This document shows, piece after piece, positions 50,604 through 59,984 of a DNA stretch of 64,000 nucleotides. The notes under the pieces were generated by a model. That model ran no database searches. It saw only the letters and a program-made list of their open reading frames with translations, and was not told the origin of the DNA. The position numbers and the translations under genes are program-made. Location: NCBI GenBank assembly GCA_035063885.1, contig JAPSFM010000013.1, positions 20,043-84,042 of the forward strand, written 5' to 3'. How positions within the stretch are numbered: the stretch's first letter is position 1; each line of letters begins with the position of its first letter. This DNA comes from CAADGY01 sp900696665 (lineage in GTDB: Bacteria; Acidobacteriota; Terriglobia; Bryobacterales; Bryobacteraceae).

Positions 50604-51278
50604 ATGCAAACGATACTCGTGATCGATGACGACGAGAGCCTCCGGGACACGATCGGCGTCATGCTGGAGCAAGAGGGCTTCCGTGTTCTTCTGGCGGGCG
50701 ACGGGCGGTCGGGACTCGAGAAGGCCCTTACGATCAAACCCGACCTAGCCATTGTTGACCTACGCTTGCCCGGGTTGAACGGGACAGAGATTTGCAAGCA
50801 GTTGCGGGCCGCCCAGAACAAGACACCGATCATCATTCTCAGCGCTATCGGGGATGAAGTCGATAAGGTGCTGCTGCTCGAGATCGGCGCCGACGATTAT
50901 GTCGTAAAGCCGTTCGGACGCCGCGAACTGCTTGCCCGGATCCGCGCGATTCTCCGCCGTGTTTCTCCGGGTACCCACACGCTGCTGCACGTTGGCGAAA
51001 CGGAGGTGGATCTGCAGCGCCGCTCGGTTATCCGCAAGGGTGAGCAAGTGCGGATGACGCCCGCCGAGTACAACCTGCTGGTCTATTTCCTCCAAAACCC
51101 CGACCGGCCTCTCACTCGCGATATGATTCTAAATTCCGTCTGGGGCTACGATTCCTTCCCAAATACGAGGACAGTGGATGCGCATGTGGTCAAACTCCGC
51201 CAGAAACTGGAACCCGATCCGAATGTGCCGCGCCATTTTATTACGGTTCATGGAGTGGGATACCGATTTCTGCCATGA
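50604..51278 (+). CDS. OmpR/PhoB-type response regulator (KdpE-like)
   Basis: 224 residues. Receiver domain with acidic pocket VIDDDES, phosphoacceptor Asp52 in LAIVDLRLPG, Thr/Ser switch in PIIILSAIG and Lys in DDYVVKPFGRRELLARI. A short linker leads to a winged-helix DNA-binding domain (about 128-224) with RMTPAEYNLLVYFLQNPDRP, MILNSVWGYDSFPNTRTVDAHVVKLRQKLEP and RHFITVHGVGYRFLP. First gene of a run on the plus strand with a second receiver, porin, cupredoxin and sensor kinase genes. Its likely partner is the kinase at 53777. Confidence 0.92.
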   Translation: MQTILVIDDDESLRDTIGVMLEQEGFRVLLAGDGRSGLEKALTIKPDLAIVDLRLPGLNGTEICKQLRAAQNKTPIIILSAIGDEVDKVLLLEIGADDYVVKPFGRRELLARIRAILRRVSPGTHTLLHVGETEVDLQRRSVIRKGEQVRMTPAEYNLLVYFLQNPDRPLTRDMILNSVWGYDSFPNTRTVDAHVVKLRQKLEPDPNVPRHFITVHGVGYRFLP

Positions 51279-51347
51279 AGGGGTTTAACAACGAGTTAAC
51301 AAGTCGGATGGCCCGCCGCTCGAACCTGTTGGGGAGAATCGGGGAAG

Positions 51348-51728
51348 ATGCAAATGCCACGGCTGATTTTGCTGGTGGAAGATTCCGAGCAGTGCGCTTC
51401 AAACCTCGAGATCGCGCTTAGTACCCTGCCGGATGTTGAAGTCATCTGGGCTCCCAGCGGGCGCGAAGCCCTCCACGTGCTGGATACAACCGTCGAACAG
51501 CGCATTTCCGCCGTCGTCACCGATCTCGATATGCCGGATGTAGACGGTTTCGAACTCGTCAAAGCCGTGCGCGCACACCCGCGTTATGCCGGTCTCCCAA
51601 TCATCGTTGTAAGTGGAAACACGGATCCGGAATTGGGCGGGCGGCTACAGGCTCTGGGCGCTGATGCTTTTCTCCCGAAACCTTACTCACCGGGCGAAGT
51701 CCGAAGCAAGTTGGAACAGTACCTTTAA
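51348..51728 (+). CDS. Stand-alone response regulator receiver (CheY-like)
   Basis: 126 residues: only the receiver domain. Acidic residues LLVEDSEQC, phosphoacceptor Asp59 in AVVTDLDMPDVDGFEL, switch in PIIVVSGNTD, Lys in DAFLPKPYSPGEV. No output domain, so it must act by protein-protein contact or as a phosphate sink. Starts 69 bases after the DNA-binding regulator ends; GGGGAAG precedes the start. Shared phosphorylation by the kinase at 53777 is likely. Confidence 0.88.
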   Translation: MQMPRLILLVEDSEQCASNLEIALSTLPDVEVIWAPSGREALHVLDTTVEQRISAVVTDLDMPDVDGFELVKAVRAHPRYAGLPIIVVSGNTDPELGGRLQALGADAFLPKPYSPGEVRSKLEQYL

Positions 51729-51742
51729 TGGGAGGCTGAAAC

Positions 51743-53095
51743 GTGACTAAGAAACCCGTCTTCCTCTTCGTCCTGATCGGGACCGCTGTGGGGTCTATCC
51801 CGTGCGCGGCTCAATCGTCTCCGGATCTGGCTGGCATCCTGCGGAGAATTGAGAACCTGGAGCGGGAAAACCAGGCCTTGCGCAGGGAGATCAGCGAGTT
51901 GCGCACAATCATTGGCGTAGACGCCGTGGGGTCCGCGCCCGAAACCAGTATCGGCCGCATCGAGGAACGCGTTCAGATTCAGGAGCGCCGCACAGAAGAG
52001 CTGTCCCAAACCAAAGTGGAGACTTCACAGAAGCTGCCGATACGCCTCACCGGTATGGCGCTGTTCAACGTCTATCGCAGCGGGCCGCGCACCGGTACTT
52101 CGGAAAATCCTGTCTTTGCCGCACAGAGTAAGGGCCGGAAAGCAGGAGGCGGCACGTTTCGCCAGTCGGTCATCGGGTTGGAGTACCGGGGCGCATCCAC
52201 TTTTTGGGGCGGCAAGGTTCATGGCTCGCTCTTTCTCGATTTCTATAACGGCGGCGAACGCGACTTCTTCACCTATGCCCGCATCAGGACTGCTTCCATC
52301 GAGCTGGAGTGGAAGACACGCAGCATTCTGGCCGGTCTCGAGAAACCCATCTTCGCCCCGCGCGAGCCAAACTCTCTGTCGCAGGTCGGCATCTCTCCGC
52401 TTACGGGCGCAGGCAACCTGTGGCGGTGGCAGCCGCAAGTCCGCTTTGAACAACGCCTGCCGCTGTCGGGAGCAACGGAACTGCGCGCGCAATTCGGCGT
52501 GATCGAGACTTCGGAAAATTACCCGGGAATCCAGTTGCCTGCCGGTGCGCAAGTTGAGAGGCGCCGTCCGGGGGCGGAGGGCCGCTTCGAACTGGCACAT
52601 TCGCTCGACGATACACGCCGCATCGAATTCGCTCCCGGATTTCACTTCAGCACGACACACGTTGGTGGGGCGCCGGTGCCCTCGAGCCTGTTCTCGCTCG
52701 ACTGGTTTGCAAACCCATGGGCCCGCCTCGAATTTTCGGGTGCGTTCTTTTCCGGCAAGAACGTTGCACATTTCGGGGCGACCCGGCAAGGATTTTCCTT
52801 TCTGCCCGATGGGCGCGCGATTCCCGTGCACAGCCATGGAGGGTGGGGCCAGTTCACTTTCATCGCGACTCCACGCCTGTCCTTCAACGTCTATGGAGGG
52901 CAGCATGACGATCGCGATGCTGATATTTCACCGGGAGGCATCTCCAGGAACATGGCGGGCGCGGCGAACCTCATGTATCGTTTCGCACCGAACGTGATCG
53001 TCAGCTTCGAAGCGGCACAGTTGCGCACGACGTATCTCGGCACTGGAATCCGTTTGAACAACCGGTATGATCTGGCTCTGGCTTATCTGTTTTAG
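51743..53095 (+). CDS. Outer-membrane porin (DcaP-like) with N-terminal coiled coil
   Basis: 450 residues, GTG start with GGGAGG upstream. Signal peptide MTKKPVFLFVLIGTAVGSIPCAAQ; a heptad coiled coil (about 30-65: LRRIENLERENQALRREISEL) that in this porin class forms a periplasmic trimer stalk; then a beta-barrel with alternating aromatic strands (TFWGGKVHGSLFLDFYNGG; SIELEWKTRSILAGLEKPI; RLEFSGAFFSGKNVAH) ending in Phe (YDLALAYLF), as outer-membrane insertion requires. Substrate unknown. Its 3' end overlaps the cupredoxin gene by 29 bases. Confidence 0.75.
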   Translation: MTKKPVFLFVLIGTAVGSIPCAAQSSPDLAGILRRIENLERENQALRREISELRTIIGVDAVGSAPETSIGRIEERVQIQERRTEELSQTKVETSQKLPIRLTGMALFNVYRSGPRTGTSENPVFAAQSKGRKAGGGTFRQSVIGLEYRGASTFWGGKVHGSLFLDFYNGGERDFFTYARIRTASIELEWKTRSILAGLEKPIFAPREPNSLSQVGISPLTGAGNLWRWQPQVRFEQRLPLSGATELRAQFGVIETSENYPGIQLPAGAQVERRRPGAEGRFELAHSLDDTRRIEFAPGFHFSTTHVGGAPVPSSLFSLDWFANPWARLEFSGAFFSGKNVAHFGATRQGFSFLPDGRAIPVHSHGGWGQFTFIATPRLSFNVYGGQHDDRDADISPGGISRNMAGAANLMYRFAPNVIVSFEAAQLRTTYLGTGIRLNNRYDLALAYLF

Positions 53096-53780
53096 CCTGC
53101 TTAAAGCGGGCGAATCCGCCGCCGCGACGGTCACCGGCCAGGTGACTCTCGCCGATTCACGCGAGCCGAGCGTTCGCGAGCGTAAAGACTACTCAGGCGT
53201 CGTAGTATGGCTCGAGGCTGTTGGGAGTGCGGGGCGGTTGCCAGCTCCAGGAACATTCGTGATGGAGCAGAAGGGAAAGAGATTTCTGCCACACGTGCTC
53301 GTGGTGCCGATTGGCGCAACCGTCGATTTTCCCAACTTCGATCCCATCTTTCACAATGCGTTCTCCAACTTTAGCGGCCAGCCGTTCGATACCGGCCTCT
53401 ATGCGCCCGGCACCAGCCAGAGCGTTCATTTCAGGCGTCCGGGCATCGTAAGGGTGTTCTGCAACATACACTCCACGATGAGTGCGGTCATTGTGGTTTT
53501 GCCGACGCACTTGTACGCCGTTACCTCTTCCGATGGCACTTTTCGGTTGGCCGATGTGCCTCCCGGCACGTACCAGCTTCGTTTCTGGCATGAGCGTTCG
53601 CCCGGGGAGACCCTTAAGAAGGTGGAGCGCACGCTGCACGTCGAATCAGCGAACGAGAAACTCCCGCTCGTGACGATATCGGAGTCCGGCTATCTCCAGG
53701 TGCCACACAAAAACAAATATGGCAAGGAGTACGCTCCACCGCCGCGAGAGCATACCGTTTACCCGGGAGCGCGCAAATGA
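53067..53780 (+). CDS. Periplasmic cupredoxin/plastocyanin-like protein
   Basis: 237 residues, signal peptide MIWLWLICFSLLKAGESAAA. Strands typical of blue-copper folds: HVLVVPIGATVDFPNFDPIFHNAFS, then VRVFCNIHSTMSAVIVVL. The ligand set His (FHNAF), Cys, His and Met (CNIHSTM) is complete for a type-1 copper site. A regulatory-like sandwich follows (DGTFRLADVPPGTYQLRFWH). Similar proteins are annotated as methylamine-utilisation-type or plastocyanin-like. It overlaps the porin gene before it, and its stop overlaps the kinase ATG (ATGA), so all three are translated as one unit. Copper binding could link it to the neighbouring sensor kinase. Confidence 0.75.
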   Translation: MIWLWLICFSLLKAGESAAATVTGQVTLADSREPSVRERKDYSGVVVWLEAVGSAGRLPAPGTFVMEQKGKRFLPHVLVVPIGATVDFPNFDPIFHNAFSNFSGQPFDTGLYAPGTSQSVHFRRPGIVRVFCNIHSTMSAVIVVLPTHLYAVTSSDGTFRLADVPPGTYQLRFWHERSPGETLKKVERTLHVESANEKLPLVTISESGYLQVPHKNKYGKEYAPPPREHTVYPGARK

Positions 53781-55579
53781 GGCTGCCGCGGATGTCCCTG
53801 CTTGCGAAAATCTGGGTCTGGACGTCGGTCGTGCTCACCGCCGTGTCCGGTATTGCAGGCTGGCTGTTGCAGCGCCAGGCGCTGGAAACAACCTTCCGCA
53901 GCGTCGAGGAAGAAGCGAAGGCAAGCTTTCAGGCATACGAGTCTTTGTGGCGAATGCGCGCCGAAAGCCTGCGTTCGGTGTCGGCAATCATCAGCAGCAT
54001 GCCGCACGTACGGGCGGCGTTCGGCACGCGCGACCACGCCACCATCCGCGATACCACCAGTGAGATATGGACGCGGGTATCGGACGACCTGCAGGAGACG
54101 TCGTTTTTCCTCGTGACTGACCCGGAAGGCAACACCATTGCTTCGCTCGATGTGCAAACCGCGCAGGCTCCGCGGCTCTACTGGCCTGTAGTGCGCTCCG
54201 TGCGCAGCCGCTTCCCCGACCAGGTCTCGGGGTTCTCGATTCGCGATGGCGAGCTCTTTCAGATCGTACTCACACCGGTGTACGTGGACTCCACCTCGGG
54301 ACCTGCCCTCATCAATGTTCTGCTCACCGGCTATAGCGTGAATCACCTCCTTGCACAGCGCTTTAAGGAGGCCACCGGCGGCAGTGATTTCGTGTTCCTG
54401 TCGGACGGTAAGATCTTCGCTTCCACTCTCAATGACCGCGCAACCGGAGTGCTGGCGGCGCGCATCACCGCCGCCGAATCCGCAGCCACGCTCAGCGACG
54501 GCGTATCGCAATACGTTCCACTGGTCCGCGATCTGATCGACCTCGAAGGAGATCCAGTGGGCAAGCTGGCCATTTTTCGTTCCTTTGACAGCGCCCGCGA
54601 GCAAGTGACCCATCTCAGGCGCATGCTGGTGCTGCTGTGGCTTGCGGCACTGGCGGCGGGCCTGGGGCTGATGTATCTGGTGGCGCGGCGCATTGTGCAG
54701 CCCGTGAAGGAACTGGATCGCGCCGCGGCCGAGGTGGCCCGGCAGAATTACGAGTACCGCGTGCAACCCTCCAGCCAGGACGAGCTCGGACGTCTCGCCT
54801 CGACATTCAACACCATGTGCGGTTCGCTTCAATCGGCTCGCGCCGAACTGATCCGGCAGGAGCGTATCTCCACGATCGGAAGGATGGCCAGCTCCATCGT
54901 TCACGACTTGCGGAATCCCCTGGCTGCCATCTACGGCGGAGCTGAGGTGATGGTGGATACTGATCTCACACGGGATCAGATGGGCCGTGTCGCGGGTAAT
55001 ATCTATCGCGCGTCGAGGCGCATACAGGAGTTGCTGCAGGACCTGGTGAACGTGGCGCATGGCCACGGCGGCGAGAAAGAGGTCTGCCGGCTGGCCGAAA
55101 TTGTGGAAGCGGCGATTGACGCCAGCCGCGCTCCGGCGGATTCGAGATCCGTGCGATTGCTGGCGAATGTGGCCGAGGGGATCGAGGTTAACGCCGCCCG
55201 CGCGCGATTGGAGCGTGTGTTCCTGAACCTGATCGACAACGCCATCGAGGCGATGCCGTCCGGAGGCGAGGTTCACATTCGCGCCCGCATCGAAGAGGGC
55301 TACGTTCGGGTGGAGGTGGAGGACACGGGACCGGGGCTATCGGAAGAGATCCGCGGCCAGCTTTTCCAACCCTTCGCGACACACGGCAAGAAAACCGGCT
55401 TGGGGCTTGGACTTGCGCTCTCCCGGCAGACGGTTCTCGACCACGGAGGCGACATCTGGGCCGCTTCAGAACAAAGTCGTGGTGCAAAATTCTGCCTGCG
55501 TTTCCCGCTGGCCGAGCCGAACGAGACGCCGCCGGATGGATTACACGCCACTACCTTCAAGACACCGCCGATTACTTGA
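53777..55579 (+). CDS. Sensor histidine kinase
   Basis: 600 residues. First membrane segment about 8-30 (IWVWTSVVLTAVSGIAGWLL), a large periplasmic sensor region (about 35-275, dCache-like, with FFLVTDPEGNTIASLD and VFLSDGKIFASTLNDR), second membrane segment about 280-303, HAMP domain (RRIVQPVKELDRAAAEVARQ), dimerisation/phosphoacceptor helix with His376 in SSIVHDLRNPLAAI, and the ATPase with NLIDNAIEAM, VEDTGPGLSE and GLGLGLALSRQ. ATGA overlap with the cupredoxin gene. Likely phosphorylates the regulators at 50604 and 51348. Its 3' end overlaps the converging gene by 8 bases. Confidence 0.93.
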   Translation: MRLPRMSLLAKIWVWTSVVLTAVSGIAGWLLQRQALETTFRSVEEEAKASFQAYESLWRMRAESLRSVSAIISSMPHVRAAFGTRDHATIRDTTSEIWTRVSDDLQETSFFLVTDPEGNTIASLDVQTAQAPRLYWPVVRSVRSRFPDQVSGFSIRDGELFQIVLTPVYVDSTSGPALINVLLTGYSVNHLLAQRFKEATGGSDFVFLSDGKIFASTLNDRATGVLAARITAAESAATLSDGVSQYVPLVRDLIDLEGDPVGKLAIFRSFDSAREQVTHLRRMLVLLWLAALAAGLGLMYLVARRIVQPVKELDRAAAEVARQNYEYRVQPSSQDELGRLASTFNTMCGSLQSARAELIRQERISTIGRMASSIVHDLRNPLAAIYGGAEVMVDTDLTRDQMGRVAGNIYRASRRIQELLQDLVNVAHGHGGEKEVCRLAEIVEAAIDASRAPADSRSVRLLANVAEGIEVNAARARLERVFLNLIDNAIEAMPSGGEVHIRARIEEGYVRVEVEDTGPGLSEEIRGQLFQPFATHGKKTGLGLGLALSRQTVLDHGGDIWAASEQSRGAKFCLRFPLAEPNETPPDGLHATTFKTPPIT

Positions 55580-56531
55580 GAAGAGGCAGCAGGACGGCAT
55601 CGAGCGTCGCATCGTCCCATCGTGGAATCGAGACATTCCGGTGCAGAGACCAATGCTCGGCATGTTCCACGGTTCCGTTCGGCTCCACTCTGGTCATGGG
55701 CCCGAGTGTTTCCAGTTCCAGGAATTCGTTATTCGTGAATGTCTCGAAGGAGCAGCCGAAGTCCGGGTAGGTCCTGCTTTCATCCGCCTTCGATCGCTTG
55801 ATATACAGGTCCGAGCCCAGCAGGTACGCTCCCCACGTGTTCGCGTTGAAATGCCCGAGCTTCTGCGGGGAAGGGTTGTTCGGGTCCTGTTGGAGTCCCA
55901 TGTACTTGCTGCTGAACCGCCATCGTTTATCGGACAGGTTCGTATACGCCCACATCACCAACGGGTTCGTCGGAGCAAGCATTTCCGGGTGTTTGCCGCG
56001 CGGCGGAAAGCCCGTAATGCCCAGGCCGCCCGGCGCCATCATCGTCAGCGCCCAGGGAGCGAACTCGATGGGAAACAGGGTGGTGTTCCGGATCCGGTGG
56101 AGAACTTCAACCCGGGTTCCCGAACCGGCAAGTTTAATCACCATGCTTTTTTGAAGGCCCGTCTCCTTCTCCACCGGCTGAATCGCCTCCAGAACATCGC
56201 CGCGCACTTCAATCTTCACCGGTTCATTGTCGAGAGCATACGTCATCGGCATTGATTCGGGGCCCACCCACAGCCGGTGCCCGCCACGAGCCTGCCAGCT
56301 CGATTCGCCGCTCTTGCCGAGCATATCCGCGAATTCTTTGAACATGTTTTGCCCGCCGGCGAATCCGTAGCGCATGATGCGCGGGCCGATGTCGCTGGTT
56401 ACGATCAACTCAACCTCTCCATTGGAGATGCGGTAGCAGTTGGGCCATCCGGCATAGCTGGTTTTCCCGATCTTCACAGCGGCGAAGGTAGTCATGGCGA
56501 AAAAGAGAATAACACTGGTTAGTTTGCACAT
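55572..56531 (-). CDS. Secreted DUF4380-like protein (aldose-epimerase fold)
   Basis: 319 residues with signal peptide MCKLTSVILFFAMTTFAAV. The pattern CYRISNGEVELIVTSDIGPRIMRYGFAGGQN, GGHRLWVGPES, then MVIKLAGSGTRVEVLHRIRN and NTWGAYLLGSDLYIKR is that of the DUF4380 family with a galactose-mutarotase-like beta-sandwich. Family members have unclear roles in carbohydrate handling. It starts 9 bases after thiL ends, and is probably the last gene of a three-gene transcript. Confidence 0.65.
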   Translation of the reverse strand: MCKLTSVILFFAMTTFAAVKIGKTSYAGWPNCYRISNGEVELIVTSDIGPRIMRYGFAGGQNMFKEFADMLGKSGESSWQARGGHRLWVGPESMPMTYALDNEPVKIEVRGDVLEAIQPVEKETGLQKSMVIKLAGSGTRVEVLHRIRNTTLFPIEFAPWALTMMAPGGLGITGFPPRGKHPEMLAPTNPLVMWAYTNLSDKRWRFSSKYMGLQQDPNNPSPQKLGHFNANTWGAYLLGSDLYIKRSKADESRTYPDFGCSFETFTNNEFLELETLGPMTRVEPNGTVEHAEHWSLHRNVSIPRWDDATLDAVLLPLLK

Positions 56532-56540
56532 CGTTGCCTA

Positions 56541-57455
56541 TTATGTCGCAAGCCGGAAGTGGTCGTAGCCGAGCGGTTCCAACTCCCGGCCGAAGAATGC
56601 GACCCGCATCCGCCGGCGTTCGATCATGGACCCGATCCGCGTGAGGGGAATGCCGTCGTAGTGGCGAGGTACTCGCGTCCCGGGCGCAACGGTGAAGAGC
56701 AGTTCGTAGTCCTCGCCTCCGTGCAGCACTTGTTCAACGCTTGCGCCCGGAAACGATGGCAACGGGTGATCGATCACCGCCGATACACCGGAGGCCACCG
56801 AGAGCCGGTGCAGGTCGAGCGATATGCCATCGCTAAGATCCATCGCGGCGCTGGCGTGAACCTGACGCCGTAGAAAACGCCCCAGTGCAACACGTGGCTC
56901 GGGGCGGAGATGCCGATTACGAGCGGCGGAGGAACGCGATTCTAGACCCAGGGCCGAGCCGCCCAAAGCGCCGGAAATGTAAATCGAGTCGCCCGGGCGC
57001 GCGCCGGATCTCGTCAGGGCTTCTCCGCGTGGAACCGCACCGCACACGACCACGTCGCAGGTGAACCGGGCGGCATGCGCCAGGTCTCCGCCGGCGATAG
57101 TGAGCTTATGAATGCCCGCCAGCCGCAGCGCGCCTCGATAGAACCGGCCCATCCAGGCACCCTCCATTCCCGGGGCAAGCGCGACTGAAAGCAGACAGAA
57201 GCGCGGATCCCCGCCCATGGCCGCGATGTCGCTCAAGCCTCTCGCTACGGCCTTGTGTCCTACATCCTCGGGCAGGTGCGTGCTAGGTAGAAAATGGATC
57301 CCTTCGACTAACAGGTCGGTGGTGACCAGCAGGTCCTCAGGCGAACTCTTCGGGCGGAATACGGCACAGTCGTCTCCCACACCCAGCACAATGCCGGAAC
57401 GCGGGAAGACCGGCAGTTTTTGCCGAAGCCGTTCGATGATATCGATTTCGGTCAT
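56541..57455 (-). CDS. thiL: Thiamine-monophosphate kinase
   Basis: 304 residues from ATG 57455 (the frame extends further but the family starts here). Phosphorylates thiamine monophosphate to the active diphosphate, last step of thiamine synthesis. Motifs: GIVLGVGDDCAVF (substrate/metal Asp pair), LVTTDLLVEGIHFLP, GHKAVARGLSDIAAMGGDPR, TIAGGDLAHA, ARPGDSIYISGALGGSALGL, AMDLSDGISLDLHRL and LHGGEDYELLF. 22 bases downstream of the winged-helix/PD40 gene. No other thi gene is in the window. Confidence 0.95.
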   Translation of the reverse strand: MTEIDIIERLRQKLPVFPRSGIVLGVGDDCAVFRPKSSPEDLLVTTDLLVEGIHFLPSTHLPEDVGHKAVARGLSDIAAMGGDPRFCLLSVALAPGMEGAWMGRFYRGALRLAGIHKLTIAGGDLAHAARFTCDVVVCGAVPRGEALTRSGARPGDSIYISGALGGSALGLESRSSAARNRHLRPEPRVALGRFLRRQVHASAAMDLSDGISLDLHRLSVASGVSAVIDHPLPSFPGASVEQVLHGGEDYELLFTVAPGTRVPRHYDGIPLTRIGSMIERRRMRVAFFGRELEPLGYDHFRLAT

Positions 57456-57477
57456 GTCGAGATTGGGCCGACCCGTT

Positions 57478-59787
57478 TCAGTTGCCCGATGGAGCAAGCC
57501 AGATGTTTCCGGAACTTTCTCCAAGGTTGAAGACGAGCTTGTTTTTCGCCACGGACAATTCAAGGCCGAACACGCTTCCAAGGGAAGCACGCGCATTGTG
57601 GAAGTGCGCAATCACTCTGGGTTGTTCGACCGGCGTCTTCGTCTTCGGATCGAGACGGCACATCCAGACACAAACGAATCCGTCGCGGTCTGAGACATAG
57701 TAGAGGGCGTCAGCTTCCGGCGACCAGCGCGGCTTATTGACCCAGGCGCCGGGTTCAGTAACGAAGATCCACTCCCGCTGCGGAGCAGCAGATCCGTCAC
57801 GAAGCGGAATGATGGCAACGCGGTGATCGTCGGGGGGCCTCCGGACAACCAAGGTCACCCATTTACCATCGTGCGAAATGGATGGTGAAAACAGCGCACT
57901 CTCGGAGGATTGCACCAGCGGTGTGACTCGGCCCGACATGTCCAGAATGGCGATGAGCGAGGTTCCGGACGGGGAGACCCACTGATAAAGCAGGCTTCTA
58001 CCATCTGGTAACCAGGACCGCGGCTCCCCGCAATTGGAACAGAGTTGGGAGACGGAGCCGCCTGAAAAGGGCGCGGCGAAAATGGCTCTGCTTGGTGGTG
58101 CGGAAGTCCCGAAAGCGACTGTGGTTGCATCGGGGGAAAGGATCGGCGTTACCTCGTCCTCCCGCGTTGCTGAGAGTGCGATTTCCCTTCCCGTTGTCAA
58201 GTCTTTCGTCCAGACATCATAGTTGCCGGCTGGGTTCGAAACAAACGCAACACGGGAGCCGTCGGTGGACACGACAGGCCGCATGTGATTGGCGGTACCC
58301 GAGGTGAGGCGGATCATGTGCCCGTTTGGCTCGCCTGTCCGCACGTCCAGGGGAAGGCTCCATACATCGGACTTGTAGGTCAACACGGAGAAAACCAGCG
58401 TTCCTCCGCGGGCGAAACTGGCATGATCGTCCCGCCCACTGCCGAAGGTGACCTGTTGCACTGGACCGTGTGCCCGCAAGCTCCGGCGGGAAATGGGAAT
58501 GCGCCAGATATTGGTGTGATCGCCCGACCGGGCCGAGCATATGATCGATCCGTCAGAAAGCCAGACTCCGGGCGCGATACGCTCATAAGTCCAGACACTC
58601 TGGGGAGCGGCCAAACCATACTTCTTGAACACGTCGCGTGCGAACGTACACACGGCGGGTCCTCCACCGGCAGGCACAACCCACCAGTCCCAATTGTCGG
58701 TATAGGACTCCCAGTCCTTCATTCGATTCTTGTTCCCGACGAATACAATGTAGCGCCCGTCAGGCGACCACAGCGGCCAGGCGGCATAGGAAAACTCCGG
58801 CGCCAACTGCACCGGCGTGCCCCCACTGGTGGGCACGATAAAGATTTTCGACGTCCGGAACGACCGTTCGCCGATCCAGAAAGCGATGCGGGAGCCATCC
58901 GGCGAGAAACGCGGGCGGTAGCCTCCGCGGGCGAGCAGGGTGCTCTTGCCTCCCAGCGTAGGTATCGTGTAGATGCCATCGGCATCACCTTCCGCCCGGT
59001 ATGCGATAGTCATACCGTCGGGTGAAAAGGCCGGGTCCACTTCATCGCGGGAATCTTCGGTCAGGCGGTGAGGCTGGCCACCGGGTACCTGCTGAAGCCA
59101 GATGTCGAAATCGCCCGTTCCGTTCCGGTCGGAAGAATAGGCCACCAGAGTGCCGTCGGGAGAAAGAGCGGGTTGGAACGTCAGACCTGCATCCGATGTG
59201 AGCCTGCGAAGCGGCAGGGAAGTATTGCTTTGGCGCAGGCCCATCCAGTATGCGAAGGCTACCGCCACGAGCAGGAACGACGCGGCGGCAATCAGTTTAC
59301 CCGGTACCGGCCGGCGCACGGCGTTTGCCACGGGCGCGGGAGTGGCGGTGACGGCGTGCCGCAACAGGAAAGCCGGCACGTACGTGCCTTTAGGCAGCAC
59401 GATGGTAACCGGGTCGTCCGATCCTTCACCGGAATAATACTTGTCCAGCTTGTCGCGAAGCCTCCGCGCCTCGACCCGGACAATGGAATCCACACGGGAA
59501 TCGTAGGAGGGCTTGCGATCAAAGATCTCAACCGCCAGTACCGCTTCTTTCAGTTGACTCGCGTTACCGGCCAGGCGCTGTTCAACAACAAACTTCAGGA
59601 AACGCGACAACCGCTCGGAATATCGAAAGGTGGCGCTGGCAAGAATCCGGTTGAGTTGGGCGAGTATGGCTTCCGCCGGGACCCCATCCGTCAGCGGCAA
59701 CTCGCGTTCCTGAGCCCGCAGCAAAGACATGGCAGTCCCGGATCCCGACGGCGATTTTCCACCCTCTTCGGCCCATCGAGACATCAT
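57478..59787 (-). CDS. Winged-helix/PD40 beta-propeller membrane protein
   Basis: 769 residues. Residues about 40-145 form a winged-helix-like domain found in many Acidobacteriota and some cyclase-type regulators (FRYSERLSRFLKFVVEQRLAG; SQLKEAVLAVEIFDRKPSYD; VRVEARRLRDKLDKYYSGEG; ILPKGTYVPAF). One membrane segment follows near 165-185 (LIAAASFLLVAVAFAYWMGL). The remainder is a TolB/PD40-type propeller with repeated SPDG units (LSPDGTLVAYSSDRNGTGDFD; FSPDGMTIAYRAEGD; FSPDGSRIAFWIG; WSPDGRYIVFVG; LSPDATTVAFG). The layout fits a sensor with an inner DNA- or protein-binding head and an outer ligand-binding propeller; the ligand is unknown. Divergent from the TonB receptor at 59985. Confidence 0.8.
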   Translation of the reverse strand: MMSRWAEEGGKSPSGSGTAMSLLRAQERELPLTDGVPAEAILAQLNRILASATFRYSERLSRFLKFVVEQRLAGNASQLKEAVLAVEIFDRKPSYDSRVDSIVRVEARRLRDKLDKYYSGEGSDDPVTIVLPKGTYVPAFLLRHAVTATPAPVANAVRRPVPGKLIAAASFLLVAVAFAYWMGLRQSNTSLPLRRLTSDAGLTFQPALSPDGTLVAYSSDRNGTGDFDIWLQQVPGGQPHRLTEDSRDEVDPAFSPDGMTIAYRAEGDADGIYTIPTLGGKSTLLARGGYRPRFSPDGSRIAFWIGERSFRTSKIFIVPTSGGTPVQLAPEFSYAAWPLWSPDGRYIVFVGNKNRMKDWESYTDNWDWWVVPAGGGPAVCTFARDVFKKYGLAAPQSVWTYERIAPGVWLSDGSIICSARSGDHTNIWRIPISRRSLRAHGPVQQVTFGSGRDDHASFARGGTLVFSVLTYKSDVWSLPLDVRTGEPNGHMIRLTSGTANHMRPVVSTDGSRVAFVSNPAGNYDVWTKDLTTGREIALSATREDEVTPILSPDATTVAFGTSAPPSRAIFAAPFSGGSVSQLCSNCGEPRSWLPDGRSLLYQWVSPSGTSLIAILDMSGRVTPLVQSSESALFSPSISHDGKWVTLVVRRPPDDHRVAIIPLRDGSAAPQREWIFVTEPGAWVNKPRWSPEADALYYVSDRDGFVCVWMCRLDPKTKTPVEQPRVIAHFHNARASLGSVFGLELSVAKNKLVFNLGESSGNIWLAPSGN

Positions 59788-59844
59788 CGCGATTATACCG
59801 TAGCTGCTAGCGGAAAATCGCTTTTGAAAACTATAACTTAAGCA

Positions 59845-59901
59845 ACGTTACCTCACCGGTCGCCGGGGGGTTCGGCGGACGGGTCACCCGTAAGGTAACG
59901 T
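59845..59901. promoter_or_regulatory. 9-bp inverted repeat between the propeller and TonB receptor genes
   Basis: ACGTTACCT (59845-59853) and AGGTAACGT (59893-59901) are perfect inverted copies, 39 bases apart, in the divergent region. A shorter direct echo, GTAAGGT/CGTAAGG, follows at about 59890-59906. The wide spacing suits two sites for one dimeric regulator acting on both divergent promoters better than a terminator. Confidence 0.4.
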
Positions 59902-59984
59902 AAGGTTCCGTATAAACCGCTAAGGCCGGTCTTACGCTGACAGGAAAGACAACAGCAAGAGGTAAGTCCTCGGGAGGATCGTTC

